Below are positions 45,573 to 58,532 of a DNA stretch of 64,000 nucleotides, piece after piece. Position 1 is the first letter of the stretch, and each line of letters starts with the position of its first letter. A program made the translations under genes and the position numbers. The notes under the pieces are model-generated. The model had not been told where the DNA came from. It worked only from the letters and a program-made list of their open reading frames with translations, and did not search any database. The DNA is from Stictocephala bisonia (taxonomy: Eukaryota > Arthropoda > Insecta > Hemiptera > Membracidae): contig JAQJVL010000104.1 of assembly GCA_035578905.1 (NCBI GenBank), positions 992,001-1,056,000 of the forward strand. The letters run 5' to 3'.

Positions 45573-46499
45573 TTCTGTAGTCGATTAAGTATAAGAGATG
45601 ACTTAATGATCCTAACATTGCCTCATGAAATAAATCTTTTCAATTTATTATTCAGTACCGGGAGACCGAGCTTCGCTCAGTTGAATTTTGCGAACTGAAA
45701 AATTAGCATCCATATCTCCCAGAGGATCACTAGGATAGTTTGTTCTTGCTCTATCTTGTAGGTTATTAATACATTTCGTTTCGGAGCCTCTTTGTGGAAC
45801 TCGGCCTACGGCCTCGAGGGGAAAAGTTCGGCCTGTGGCTTCATCAAGGCACTCTGATACAGTTCCATTTTGCATCTCGGCATGTCGCCTCGTGGGGAAG
45901 ATCGGTCTACGGCCTCGCCAGGATTCTTAAGTAGTAAGACCATGAATCTGGGGCAGTGGAGCCCATAAACATAGTCCTCTCTAAAATCTGATGGTATATT
46001 AGTTATTAAGAGAGGAACGCCTTTAATTTGATACCACACTTGGGTGTATTAGTTTAACATTAACCAATTTAGGGGTTTTGAGCATGTTTTTATTGGGTGG
46101 GGAGGGGGGCAGAGGCCTTAAGTGTTGTGTCTTCCAAAATGTAATGGTATAGTGTGATTAAGAAGATAATTACTTACAGTGTTGATACCCCACTTTCTGC
46201 TAGAAGTCGATAACAGGGGACGTCTAGGAGCCTATAGGGCAGAAATCATAATTTTCCCAGGGTTGAAACCGGTTCCAATATATTTCTAGTGATGGGAAAC
46301 GCCCCCCCCCCCCTCACATAGTATTAAAAAACTTTGTAGCTCAAAAAAACTTCGCCCGGATTTGGCTTGTTTTAGATAGTATAAGATATTTCATATTAAT
46401 ACTTCTGTACTTTAATTTTTGTAATCTATATAAAAGGCAACGCCTGTTTCTTTAGGTCTTAAATAGCGAAACTAAATTATTTTCATCTTGATAAAGTCT
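45573..46499. mobile_element. Unclassified repeat-like region with CG-rich hairpins
   Basis: From 45655 ACCGGGAGACCGAGCTTCGCT can fold (GACCGAGC-TTC-GCTCagtT), and CGGCCTACGGCCTCG-type strings recur at 45804 and 45911. Such hairpin-rich strings are common in transposon ends. Then comes an AT/GC mixed stretch with a G-rich tract (46097-46111) and a 12-C run. Short minus-strand frames (75-77 codons) are not convincing. Confidence 0.4.
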
Positions 46500-46960
46500 T
46501 ACATTCTTACATATGAGACGCCGACACAACGTTGTTGGTATTTTAAGATGAATATGAAAGGGTATATGAGTGTAGGATGAGTGTGGATGAGTGTAGTCTG
46601 GTTACTAACTGACTTCAACTGTTCCTCAGAAAGGGCAATTTATTAATAGCCCAACAGCCAGGGCAACTAAAGGACCTACAGTTTTACGTGGAATCCGAAC
46701 CAAGTAGTTCTGGTCTGATTTTCATCTAATTGACAAGCCTGATACTCAGTTATCTCCTACACACAACATCCACACAATGATTACCACCCAACATGGACAC
46801 CCCAGACTTCACTAGTAGTGTCCACGCCGATAGCAACCATCAAGCGGACGCCATGTCGGTATTAAGAGGACCGAGCATCCAACCTATCGCCTACACTCCC
46901 AACACTTTGTCCCCTTGTAGCTGGGTTACAGCACTGCGCCAACAGTGCTCCTGAGGTGTA
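46500..46960. mobile_element. SINE-like or composite repeat fragment
   Basis: GAGACGCCGAC near 46514 followed by GATGAATATGA, GAGTGTAGGATGAGTGT and a block with CTCAGAAAGGGC...TTATTAATAGCCCAA parallels the body of the second SINE family (GACGCCGATCG, GAGTGTGATGAGTGT, CTTAGAAAGTGT...TTAATTAATAGCCCAA). The second half (46671-46960) instead matches the fragment at 37585-37712 and then unique sequence. It is probably a related, older family. Confidence 0.5.
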
Positions 46961-47599
46961 CTTTTTATTTTGTATATATTTATTATGTTCATTTTTAATT
47001 ACATATTTATTTTGTATGTATGAAATTATACTATTGAAGCATTAAGAGTTTAATCTTCACCTGTTAAACAAGAACTTATTAAATGAACACGTTTGAAATA
47101 GGCTCAGTAATACCATTGGGTATTTATACTAATAAATTGGTAGAAATGCAAGTAGTGTGAGTGAGATAGTGTAAATAAATGTAATATTGTGGTTTTACGT
47201 TATAAAAAATCCTAAAAATATTGACTGTCATCTCCATCTATATTGAATAAGTGGCTCTACATGTGCATGCAAGAACACTCCAAGGTTCAAATATTCATGA
47301 CCACAATACTCTACCACAAAATCACCTCACACTTTACGAGTGACACCGGCATACATGGGGAGAAAGGACACAACCTACTGTCAGATGATCTTAGAGGCTG
47401 ATTAGGTACAAGACTGAAAACTGCACAAAATGTATTGCTGATCAGCAAAAAAAGGCTTGTAGTTGATTTCTGAACCACCGCCAGTGACCGGGCAGGTGGG
47501 CTGTGTGCAAGAGCGGGATCTCCCAGCGATCACCCATCCAAGGAACGACCACGTTCGATTTTGCTTGACGCTATTATCTAGCGATAACGTCAGAACAAT
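46961..47599. other. Non-coding stretch
   Basis: A 106-codon frame (47463-47783) begins here but runs into the tandem repeat and reads (THT)-rich low complexity. Nothing else recognised. Confidence 0.45.
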
Positions 47600-47785
47600 A
47601 GTATTGACTCACCCACCCACCCATACACGCACAGTGATATTGATCCACCCACTCACCCATACACGTACAATGGTATTGACCCACCCGCTCACACATACAC
47701 GTACAGTGGTATTGACTCACCCACCCATACACGTACAGTGGTATTTACCCACCCGCCTACCCATACACGTACAGTGGTATTGATC
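47600..47785. repeat. 36-bp minisatellite, 5 copies
   Basis: CCATACACG(T/C)ACAGTGGTAT, TGACTCACCCACC type units with landmarks at 47621, 47657, 47725 and 47761. Diverged copies in the opposite orientation (GTATGGATGGGTGGG) occur near 58716-58795. Confidence 0.88.
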
Positions 47786-47810
47786 TAATATTATTTGTAG
47801 AAAAAAGTTA

Positions 47811-47896
47811 CATGCCGAGGCCGAAGGCCGTGGTGTATCGAACGCAGCGAGCGCCGGGGTTGGCACGCGAAGCGAGCAGGGGTGTCCCCTAGTATT
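47811..47896. mobile_element. CG-rich transposon terminus ending CCCCTAGT
   Basis: GGCCGAAGGCCGTGG and GCACGCGAAGCGAGC are small inverted repeats, followed by AGGGGTGTCCCCTAGT. The reverse complement of 61924-62010 shares CTAGGGGA, CACCTGC, GCGTGCCAACCCCG and a pyrimidine-rich continuation. A GC hairpin close to a CTAG-T end would suit a Helitron 3' end, but I cannot show the rest of the element. Confidence 0.45.
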
Positions 47897-48014
47897 GTAT
47901 ATTTTTACTAACAGTTTTGTGATATTTTATTTATTATTAGATAAGGTAAAACTAATGTTTAAGACAATATTTCACGTGTACCGATGATTTTATTCTAACA
48001 GACAATTTTTTGTA

Positions 48015-48148
<134 letters not shown>

Positions 48149-49997
48149 AATGTTGAGTGGCATGAGTTAGATCAAATATTTCTAACTTTTATCTCTGTTG
48201 CTGTAAGGAAACTGTGCCGTTTGCACATTACGATCGTCTCGCTCGGACAGTTCAGTCTTCCACTGTGTTTCATTTACTTTATGTGTTCCGTGGTTTCGTT
48301 TTCTGTGTTCCTTGACGTTGACGGCAAGCTCGCCATTCTAGCTTTGTAGCCGACGAGACATGTATTGCGGCTAGAAACGTCTAGGTAAGTGTTCGTAAAA
48401 TTGTTTGCTTTTGTAACTGTTTGGTTAAAAATATTGTTTATTGATCTCTCCTGTTTCTTTGTGTTTGTTGTTTCAGTAATTAATAAAGCTGTTGTTTGTT
48501 TGTGAAAATGTTTTTATTTTCAGTAGGTCTAGGTTAGGCCCATGTGCTGATGTAAATGTAATTGTGTTTTTCTATTTATTATATTATTTTATCCTGTTAA
48601 AACTGATTTTTAGATGTAATTAAATGTTGTATTTTTGTACCATAATTGTTTTATAGTAAACTCAGTATTATTTTCTGTTTTCATAACTGTCATATTTCAC
48701 TTGACAGTTCTAGCAAAAGGTTTCATGTTGTTGCCGAATACGGCAGGATTTTAGTTATGAAATGATGAGTCATGTAAAATTGTTTTCCATTGTTCATTAT
48801 TTTGTTTATTTAATTTGGAAAACAGTTGTATTTAGTCTTTTTGTTACTTTAGATAAAAAAAAACTTATTTTGGTATTTATATAGTTCTTGTACTTCTTTA
48901 TTTTATTTTACAAATAATACATTTAAATGTCACAGCAGCTTTTAATAGTGAAACAATTGTTTTATTTTTTTTTCTCTCGCCCCTTTATCCATTTATTTTG
49001 TTCTCTCGCTTTTGTGGAGCCATGCTTTAGTGCTGTGCTGTTTCTTTAGCCCTGGCTCCGGGGTCGGAGTGTGATGGACGGGCACCTGCATGGCTTCTGA
49101 CTTCTGTTTCCTGGAGGCACAGCGTGGTACCTACGGGCTGGGCCAAGCCTTCTCTACGACCCAGAGGGGCAGTCACCATTTCCCCCTTTCCACGCTATCT
49201 ATCCAACGGCCTCCAGGATGAACACTTTGACATGCAGGTGACCCAAACCCAGTTTATTTATCCGGCCCTTCTGGCCTCCATCTTGAGACTTTTTCTGAAG
49301 AAAGTACCGTCAAAGTGACTTTTGTTTACCAGCGAGGATATTTATTTGATTATTGCAGTGAACATTACCCTGTGGAAGCAAGAAATTGATAATTAGATTT
49401 TTTTTAGTTTATATTTTTCTTATTGGGGGTTTTTTGGTTATTTTCTTTTAAAGAACGGGGTTCTCGGGTGATTCTTCGCTTTATTGTTCCCATTAAGAGT
49501 CACCCAGTTTAGCATGCTGGATTTCGGCGTAATTATTAATTTAATTATTTTGTTTAATTTGTTTTTAACTTTTTCGAATTGGCCAAAAGTCCCAAAGTTC
49601 TTTTGTTGCCCGAAGCCCCATAAATTTATTTGCCTATTTAAATGTTGTCCTTTTGTCATCTGTAAATACGTGTTTAATTTATTTGTAGTTATTTTTTGTT
49701 GTTGTAGTTTATTCATTCATGTATTTTGTAATTTAATTATTTTTGTATGTGTTCATTGTTATTATTTATTGAATATTGTTACATTTTTCAAAGATATATT
49801 TATGATGTTATAAAAAAATATTTTTAGGTCCATCCTATTTTTTTATATAGTCTACGTTTAGTTTGATACTTTTTGCTATGTTTATTTTGATACTTTGTAC
49901 TATTGATACTTATCTATCTTGTTTCTTTATTTATTTCTTTTGCCTCGAGGCCATATATACATATAAATATATTTGTAATTTTTGATAATTTATTAAT
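48149..49997. other. T-rich region with exon-like start; nature unknown
   Basis: Next to the (TC)n tract lies a balanced segment with an arthropod initiator-like TTCAGTC (48251) and, 130 bp later, a consensus splice donor CTAG|GTAAGT (48381-48390), which could be a non-coding first exon. The plus strand is then strongly T-rich for 1.5 kb, with one GC-rich block (49020-49320) holding a 64-codon frame (49124-49318) of no known family. Alternatives are an LTR or other retroelement remnant. No LTR partner, primer site or RT was seen. Confidence 0.3.
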
Positions 49998-50272
49998 TTT
50001 TTTATTTATTCATAAGACGCCGATCGTCAAGATATGGGCGAATATGGATTTCCAATGAGTGTGATGAGTGTAGATGAGCGAATGTAGTCATTGTTACAAA
50101 CTAAGGCCGACTATTCCTTAGAAAGTGTCATTAATTAATAGCCCAATGACAAATGAACAGCCGGTGGTTATCAGCTGATCCTTCTCAAAATGTATTACGA
50201 CTCTGATTGGGATCGAACTGAGAACCTTTAGCACATGAAGCTGGGATTGAACCAACTACGCTACCGACCAAT
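49998..50272 (-). mobile_element. tRNA-derived SINE, second family, copy 2
   Basis: About a dozen differences from the copy at 18605-18892 over 275 bp. The head on the minus strand is TTGGTCGGTAGCGTAGTTGG with the B box CAGTTCGATCCC; the tail is (AAAT)n-like at 49998-50010. Confidence 0.87.
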
Positions 50273-51015
50273 AATGATTTAAGTTAACTTTTCACAAACG
50301 GTCAACAGCGTAAATGTTTCACAAACGTAAATGTTTTATTTTGTTGTAACTTAGTATTTTTTTAACTTTTGAATATAATGTTTTTTTTTTAATTTTCATA
50401 TAATAAACAATATTTTTCCTATTCAACTTGTGTTTTTTGTTTTGTGTCGTCCTCCTGAGTCCGGTGCCTTCGCATCCTCCATAGATGGGTCCAGCAATGT
50501 CTTGATAGTACGAGAGTGGGTTACAAAACTCATCTCTTTCCGTCAATTTCATATACTCGTATTATTGGCATTTTAAAACTCTTTAACTGAAAGGGGGGAA
50601 AAACTAAAATCTCCTAGTTTTCTACTCTGGTTATAAATGTAAACCCTGCAAATGTAGGATCATTCACTGATCTTTTATTTTATTTCACTCTCCAGTCGTT
50701 GTTTCACTATAGTTCATCGATGTATTCTCTCTCTCTGAACCCAAGTTGAGATATATCTAAAACATTAGGCGACGACAGAAGAACATTGCACATAAGCTTG
50801 ACGCATGTACATTCATAATTCATTGTTAGTGACGATGAATAGCATTTTCCTAATTTTCCCAATTAATTCAAAATCATCAGGAATAGGGCAGATAATTACT
50901 GAATTAATTACGTGTATATTTCAACAAAATGTCAGCTGATGTTTTAATGTGATGTAAACATCTCATCAGGTAATCAGGGACAGTTAATTCAATGGACGTT
51001 TTAGACCTAATATAA
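50273..51015. other. Non-coding stretch before the satellite
   Basis: A 77-codon minus-strand frame (50319-50552) is unremarkable. No match to the satellite unit or to the foldback on its other side was noticed. Confidence 0.5.
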
Positions 51016-54000
51016 ATTAATTACCAAACAACATGACAATGGCTGAACTATCAGCGGGCGTTGCATGTGGTAGGCCTATGTCATAATAGATGGTAAAATT
51101 AATTACCAAACAACATGACAATGGCTGAACTATCAGCGGGCGTTGCATGTGGTAGGCCTATGTCATAATAGATGGTAAAATTAATTACCAAACAACATGA
51201 CAATGGCTGAACTATCACCGGGCGTTGCACGTGGTATGTCATAATAGATGGTAAAATTAATTACCAAACAACATGACAATGGCTGAACTATCAGCGGGCG
51301 TTGCATGTGGTAGGCCTATGTCATAATAGATGGTAAAATTAATTACCAAACAACATGACAATGGCTGAACTATCACCGGGCGTTGCACGTGGTAGGCCTA
51401 TGTCATAATAGATGGTAAAATTAATTACCAAACAACATGACAATGGCTGAACTATCACCGGGCGTTGCACGTGGTAGGCCTATGTCATAATAGATGGTAA
51501 AATTAATTACCAAACAACATGACAATGGCTGAACTATCACCGGGCGTTGCACGTGGTATGTCATAATAGATGGTAAAATTAATTACCAAACAACATGACA
51601 ATGGCTGAACTATCAGCGGGCGTTGCATGTGGTAGGCCTATGTCATAATAGATGGTAAAATTAATTACCAAACAACATGACAATGGCTGAACTATCACCG
51701 GGCGTTGCACGTGGTATGTCATAATAGATGGTAAAATGAATTACCAAACAACATGACAATGGCTGAACTATCACCGGGCGTTGCACGTGGTATGTCATAA
51801 TAGATGGTAAAATGAATTACCAAACAACATGACAATGGCTGAACTATCAGCGGGCGTTGCACGTGGTAGGCCTATGTCATAATAGATGGTAAAATGAATT
51901 ACCAAACAACATGACAATGGCTGAACTATCACCGGGCGTTGCACGTGGTAGGCCTATGTCATAATAGATGGTAAAATTAATTACCAAACAACATGACAAT
52001 GGCTGAACTATCACCGGGCGTTGCACGTGGTATGTCATAATAGATGGTAAAATGAATTACCAAACAACATGACAATGGCTGAACTATCACCGGGCGTTGC
52101 ACGTGGTATGTCATAATAGATGGTAAAATGAATTACCAAACAACATGACAATGGCTGAACTATCAGCGGGCGTTGCACGTGGTAGGCCTATGTCATAATA
52201 GATGGTAAAATGAATTACCAAACAACATGACAATGGCTGAACTATCACCGGGCGTTGCACGTGGTATGTCATAATAGATGGTAAAATGAATTACCAAACA
52301 ACATGACAATGGCTGAACTATCAGCGGGCGTTGCACGTGGTAGGCCTATGTCATAATAGATGGTAAAATTAATTACCAAACAACATGACAATGGCTGAAC
52401 TATCACCGGGCGTTGCACGTGGTATGTCATAATAGATGGTAAAATTAATTACCAAACAACATGACAGTGGCTGAACTATCACCGGGCGTTGCACGTGGTA
52501 TGTAATAATAGATGATAAAATTAATTACCAAACAACATGACAATGGCTGAACTATCAGCGGGCGTTGCACGTGGTATGTAATAATAGATGATAAAATTAA
52601 TTACCAAACAACATGACAATGGCTGAACTATCAGCGGGCGTTGCACGTGGTATGTAATAATAGATGATAAAATTAATTACCAAACAACATGACAATGGCT
52701 GAACTATCAGCGGGCGTTGCACGTGGTATGTAATAATAGATGATAAAATTAATTACCAAACAACATGACAATGGCTGAACTATCACCGGGCGTTGCACGT
52801 GGTAGGCCTATGTCATAATAGATGGTAAAATTAATTACCAAACAACATGACAATGGCTGAACTATCACCGGGCGTTGCACGTGGTATGTCATAATAGATG
52901 GTAAAATTAATTACCAAACAACATGACAATGGCTGAACTATCACCGGGCGTTGCACGTGGTATGTCATAATAGATGGTAAAATTAATTACCAAACAACAT
53001 GACAATGGCTGAACTATCACCGGGCGTTGCACGTGGTATGTAATAATAGATGATAAAATTAATTACCAAACAACATGACAATGGCTGAACTATCACCGGG
53101 CGTTGCACGTGGTATGTCATAATAGATGGTAAAATTAATTACCAAACAACATGACAATGGCTGAACTATCACCGGGCGTTGCACGTGGTAGGCCTATGTC
53201 ATAATAGATGGTAAAATTAATTACCAAACAACATGACAATGGCTGAACTATCACCGGGCGTTGCACGTGGTAGGCCTATGTCATACTAGATGGTAAAATT
53301 AATTACCAAACAACATGACAATGGCTGAACTATCACCGGGCGTTGCACGTGGTAGGCCTATGTCATACTAGATGGTAAAATTAATTACCAAACAACATGA
53401 CAATGGCTGAACTATCACCGGGCGTTGCACGTGGTAGGCCTATGTCATACTAGATGGTAAAATTAATTACCAAACAACATGACAATGGCTGAACTATCAC
53501 CGGGCGTTGCACGTGGTAGGCCTATGTCATACTAGATGGTAAAATTAATTACCAAACAACATGACAATGGCTGAACTATCACCGGGCGTTGCACGTGGTA
53601 GGCCTATGTCATACTAGATGGTAAAATTAATTACCAAACAACATGACAATGGCTGAACTATCACCGGGCGTTGCACGTGGTAGGCCTATGTCATAATAGA
53701 TGGTAAAATTAATTACCAAACAACATGACAATGGCTGAACTATCACCGGGCGTTGCACGTGGTAGGCCTATGTCATAATAGATGGTAAAATTAATTACCA
53801 AACAACATGACAATGGCTGAACTATCACCGGGCGTTGCACGTGGTATGTCATAATAGATGGTAAAATTAATTACCAAACAACATGACAATGGCTGAACTA
53901 TCAGCGGGCGTTGCACGTGGTATGTCATAATAGATGGTAAAATTAATTACCAAACAACATGACAATGGCTGAACTATCAGCGGGCGTTGCACGTGGTATG

Positions 54001-57000
54001 TCATAATAGATGGTAAAATTAATTACCAAACAACATGACAATGGCTGAACTATCAGCGGGCGTTGCATGTGGTAGGCCTATGTCATAATAGATGGTAAAA
54101 TTAATTACCAAACAACATGACAATGGCTGAACTATCACCGGGCGTTGCACGTGGTAGGCCTATGTCATAATAGATGGTAAAATTAATTACCAAACAACAT
54201 GAGAATGGCTGAACTATCACCGGGCGTTGCACGTGGTAGGCCTATGTCATAATAGATGGTAAAATTAATTACCAAACAACATGACAATGGCTGAACTATC
54301 ACCGGGCGTTGCACGTGGTATGTCATAATAGATGGTAAAATGAATTACCAAACAACATGACAATGGCTGAACTATCAGCGGGCGTTGCACGTGGTAGGCC
54401 TATGTCATAATAGATGGTAAAATTAATTACCAAACAACATGACAATGGCTGAACTATCACCGGGCGTTGCACGTGGTATGTCATAATAGATGGTAAAATT
54501 AATTACCAAACAACATGACAATGGCTGAACTATCACCGGGCGTTGCACGTGGTAGGCCTATGTAATAATAGATGATAACATTAATTACCAAACAACATGA
54601 CAATGGCTGAACTATCAGCGGGCGTTGCACGTGGTATGTCATAATAGATGGTAAAATTAATTACCAAACAACATGACAATGGCTGAACTATCACCGGGCG
54701 TTGCACGTGGTAGGCCTATGTCATAATAGATGGTAAAATTAATTACCAAACAACATGACAATGGCTGAACTATCACCGGGCGTTGCACGTGGTAGGCCTA
54801 TGTCATAATAGATGGTAAAATTAATTACCAAACAACATGACAATGGCTGAACTATCACCGGGCGTTGCACGTGGTAGGCCTATGTCATAATAGATGGTAA
54901 AATTAATTACCAAACAACATGACAATGGCTGAACTATCACCGGGCGTTGCACGTGGTAGGCATATGTCATAATAGATGGTAAAATTAATTACCAAACAAC
55001 ATGACAATGGCTGAACTATCACCGGGCGTTGCACGTGGTATGTCATAATAGATGGTAAAATTAATTACCAAACAACATGACAATGGCTGAACTATCAGCG
55101 GGCGTTGCATGTGGTAGGCCTATGTCATAATAGATGGTAAAATTAATTACCAAACAACATGACAATGGCTGAACTATCACCGGGCGTTGCACGTGGTATG
55201 TCATAATAGATGGTAAAATTAATTACCAAACAACATGACAATGGCTGAACTATCAGCGGGCGTTGCATGTGGTAGGCCTATGTCATAATAGATGGTAAAA
55301 TTAATTACCAAACAACATGACAATGGCTGAACTATCACCGGGCGTTGCACGTGGTAGGCCTATGTCATAATAGATGGTAAAATTAATTACCAAACAACAT
55401 GACAATGGCTGAACTATCACCGGGCGTTGCACGTGGTAGGCCTATGTCATAATAGATGGTAAAATTAATTACCAAACAACATGACAATGGCTGAACTATC
55501 ACCGGGCGTTGCACGTGGTAGGCATATGTCATAATAGATGGTAAAATTAATTACCAAACAACATGACAATGGCTGAACTATCACCGGGCGTTGCACGTGG
55601 TATGTCATAATAGATGGTAAAATTAATTACCAAACAACATGACAATGGCTGAACTATCAGCGGGCGTTGCATGTGGTAGGCCTATGTCATAATAGATGGT
55701 AAAATTAATTACCAAACAACATGACAATGGCTGAACTATCAGCGGGCGTTGCATGTGGTAGGCCTATGTCATAATAGATGGTAAAATTAATTACCAAACA
55801 ACATGACAATGGCTGAACTATCACCGGGCGTTGCACGTGGTATGTCATAATAGATGGTAAAATTAATTACCAAACAACATGACAATGGCTGAACTATCAG
55901 CGGGCGTTGCATGTGGTAGGCCTATGTCATAATAGATGGTAAAATTAATTACCAAACAACATGACAATGGCTGAACTATCACCGGGCGTTGCACGTGGTA
56001 GGCCTATGTCATAATAGATGGTAAAATTAATTACCAAACAACATGACAATGGCTGAACTATCACCGGGCGTTGCACGTGGTAGGCCTATGTCATAATAGA
56101 TGGTAAAATTAATTACCAAACAACATGACAATGGCTGAACTATCACCGGGCGTTGCACGTGGTATGTCATAATAGATGGTAAAATTAATTACCAAACAAC
56201 ATGACAATGGCTGAACTATCAGCGGGCGTTGCATGTGGTAGGCCTATGTCATAATAGATGGTAAAATTAATTACCAAACAACATGACAATGGCTGAACTA
56301 TCACCGGGCGTTGCACGTGGTATGTCATAATAGATGGTAAAATGAATTACCAAACAACATGACAATGGCTGAACTATCACCGGGCGTTGCACGTGGTATG
56401 TCATAATAGATGGTAAAATGAATTACCAAACAACATGACAATGGCTGAACTATCAGCGGGCGTTGCACGTGGTAGGCCTATGTCATAATAGATGGTAAAA
56501 TGAATTACCAAACAACATGACAATGGCTGAACTATCACCGGGCGTTGCACGTGGTAGGCCTATGTCATAATAGATGGTAAAATTAATTACCAAACAACAT
56601 GACAATGGCTGAACTATCACCGGGCGTTGCACGTGGTATGTCATAATAGATGGTAAAATGAATTACCAAACAACATGACAATGGCTGAACTATCACCGGG
56701 CGTTGCACGTGGTATGTCATAATAGATGGTAAAATGAATTACCAAACAACATGACAATGGCTGAACTATCAGCGGGCGTTGCACGTGGTAGGCCTATGTC
56801 ATAATAGATGGTAAAATGAATTACCAAACAACATGACAATGGCTGAACTATCACCGGGCGTTGCACGTGGTATGTCATAATAGATGGTAAAATGAATTAC
56901 CAAACAACATGACAATGGCTGAACTATCAGCGGGCGTTGCACGTGGTAGGCCTATGTCATAATAGATGGTAAAATTAATTACCAAACAACATGACAATGG

Positions 57001-57508
57001 CTGAACTATCACCGGGCGTTGCACGTGGTATGTCATAATAGATGGTAAAATTAATTACCAAACAACATGACAATGGCTGAACTATCACCGGGCGTTGAAC
57101 GTGGTATGTCATAATAGATGGTAAAATTAATTACCAAACAACATGACAATGGCTGAACTATCAGCGGGCGTTGCACGTGGTATGTCATAATAGATGGTAA
57201 AATGAATTACCAAACAACATGACAATGGCTGAACTATCACCGGGCGTTGCACGTGGTATGTCATAATAGATGGTAAAATGAATTACCAAACAACATGACA
57301 ATGGCTGAACTATCAGCGGGCGTTGCAAGTGGTATGTCATAATAGATGGTAAAATGAATTACCAAACAACATGACAATGGCTGAACTATCACCGAGCGTT
57401 GCACGTGGTATGTCATAATAGATGGTAAAATGAATTACCAAACAACATGACAATGGCTGAACTATCAGCGGGCGTTACACGTGGTATGTCATAATAGATG
57501 GTAAAATT
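51016..57508. repeat. 6.5-kb satellite of 76/82-bp units, about 82 copies
   Basis: The unit is TTAATTACCAAACAACATGA, CAATGGCTGAACTATCACCG, GGCGTTGCACGTGGTAGGCC, TATGTCATAATAGATGGTAA, AA. Two lengths coexist: 82 bp with GGCCTA and 76 bp without it. Other recurring variants are ACCGGG/AGCGGG, GCACGTGG/GCATGTGG, TTAATT/TGAATT, CATAATAG/CATACTAG and GTAATAATAGATGAT. Variants occur in runs (CATACTAG in consecutive units at 53.28-53.63 kb; the GTAATAATAG type at 52.50-52.75 kb). The variant order at 51.02-52.45 kb is repeated at 55.62-57.05 kb with a constant offset of 4606 bp. Most units hold the E-box CACGTG. No ORF runs through it. Confidence 0.98.
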
Positions 57509-57583
57509 GTTCTGAAGGTTACTTCAATTCAGATGTTGTACTGGGAAGATTTCATTATTTAAACTCAATTCTAAACTAATATA

Positions 57584-57960
57584 CAGTGTTTCAAAACTCT
57601 CGCTACACACTTTGGGACATTGCTCCATAGATCAAAAGGAGCCAACACCTAAACGTATGCAATTGTCTATCTCTTTTCGTTTCCTGTGTCTCTGTCTGTA
57701 CGTGCTTTTTATTTAAAAAACCTTTTTTCTCAAATTAATCAACCAAACGTAACTAAACTTAATTAAACCCTTTATTATAATTTGATTTATTAATAAAAAA
57801 GTTTAAAATTAAAAAAAAATGTTTAAATTAAAATAACTAAAAAGTATTAATTTTATAAAAAAACTTACAAGCGTATATTTTTTTAGAAGTACATAAAGTT
57901 TTTATATTGCATGAAAAATAATAGAATTATTGCAATCATGAGTTTCTCCAGAATTATCAT
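57584..57960 (+). repeat. Left arm of the 57.6-58.5 kb foldback
   Basis: Outer edge near CAGTGTTTCAAAACTCTCG; inverted partner of 58085-58532. Confidence 0.7.
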
Positions 57961-58084
57961 ATTATTAACAATAATAATATGATAAATATCAGAATTAACA
58001 GAGCAACAACCAACAAATTATTCGAAATGTGTTTATTAACACTCAATCTATTTAAACTAAATATGATCCATTGTAGAGCTATTA

Positions 58085-58532
58085 GCTAATTTTGGAGAAA
58101 CTCAGAATGTGTACCGTCCATCTAATTAGGCAATAGTTCAGTTATTTATTATTCAATATATAAAATGAATAAACCTTTATATTTCTTTAAATATATTTTT
58201 TTTAATCTCTCATGTACATTTCTTACAAAACTAATACTTTTTGAGGTAGTCTAATTTAAATATATTAAATTGCTGCCAATTTGAAATGTATCAGGCAAAC
58301 GTAGCCGAATTCTTCTCATCAATAAATTTAATAATAATAAAGGATTCAATAAAACTTTAGTTGAATTTGGTTATTTGTTTAAAAAATATTATTTTTTAAA
58401 TAAACAAAATATACAGACAGATAGACAGTAAACAAAAAGAGATAAACCATTACGTACATTTAGTTTTTTGCTCCTTTTAGTCTATGGAACAGTATACAAA
58501 AGTTTGTAATGAGAGTTTCGAAAGTTTGTAAT
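58085..58532 (-). repeat. Right arm of the 57.6-58.5 kb foldback
   Basis: Outer edge GAGAGTTTCGAAAGTTTGTA at 58511-58530; includes extra AT-rich sequence not present in the left arm. Confidence 0.7.

Larger units (their letters stand above)
57584..58532. mobile_element. 0.95-kb foldback next to the satellite
   Basis: The complement of 58085-58532 aligns with 57584-57960. Shared blocks in order: AAACTCTC, CCATAGA, AAAAGGAGC, TATCTCTTTT, CTGTCTGTA, TTTATTTAAAAAA, CCTTTATTAT, AAAAAGTATTA, then TATTG and TGAGTTTCTCCA at the inner edge. The arms have many changes. The loop is short and contains a perfect hairpin, ATCATATTATT/AATAATATGAT, at 57957-57984. No ORF. A MITE-like hairpin element of unknown superfamily, starting 75 bp after the satellite ends. 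Confidence 0.75.

Noticed and set aside
48149..49997. LTR retrotransposon
   Set aside because: No second LTR, no primer-binding site, no gag or RT frame found; only the T-rich composition hinted at it.
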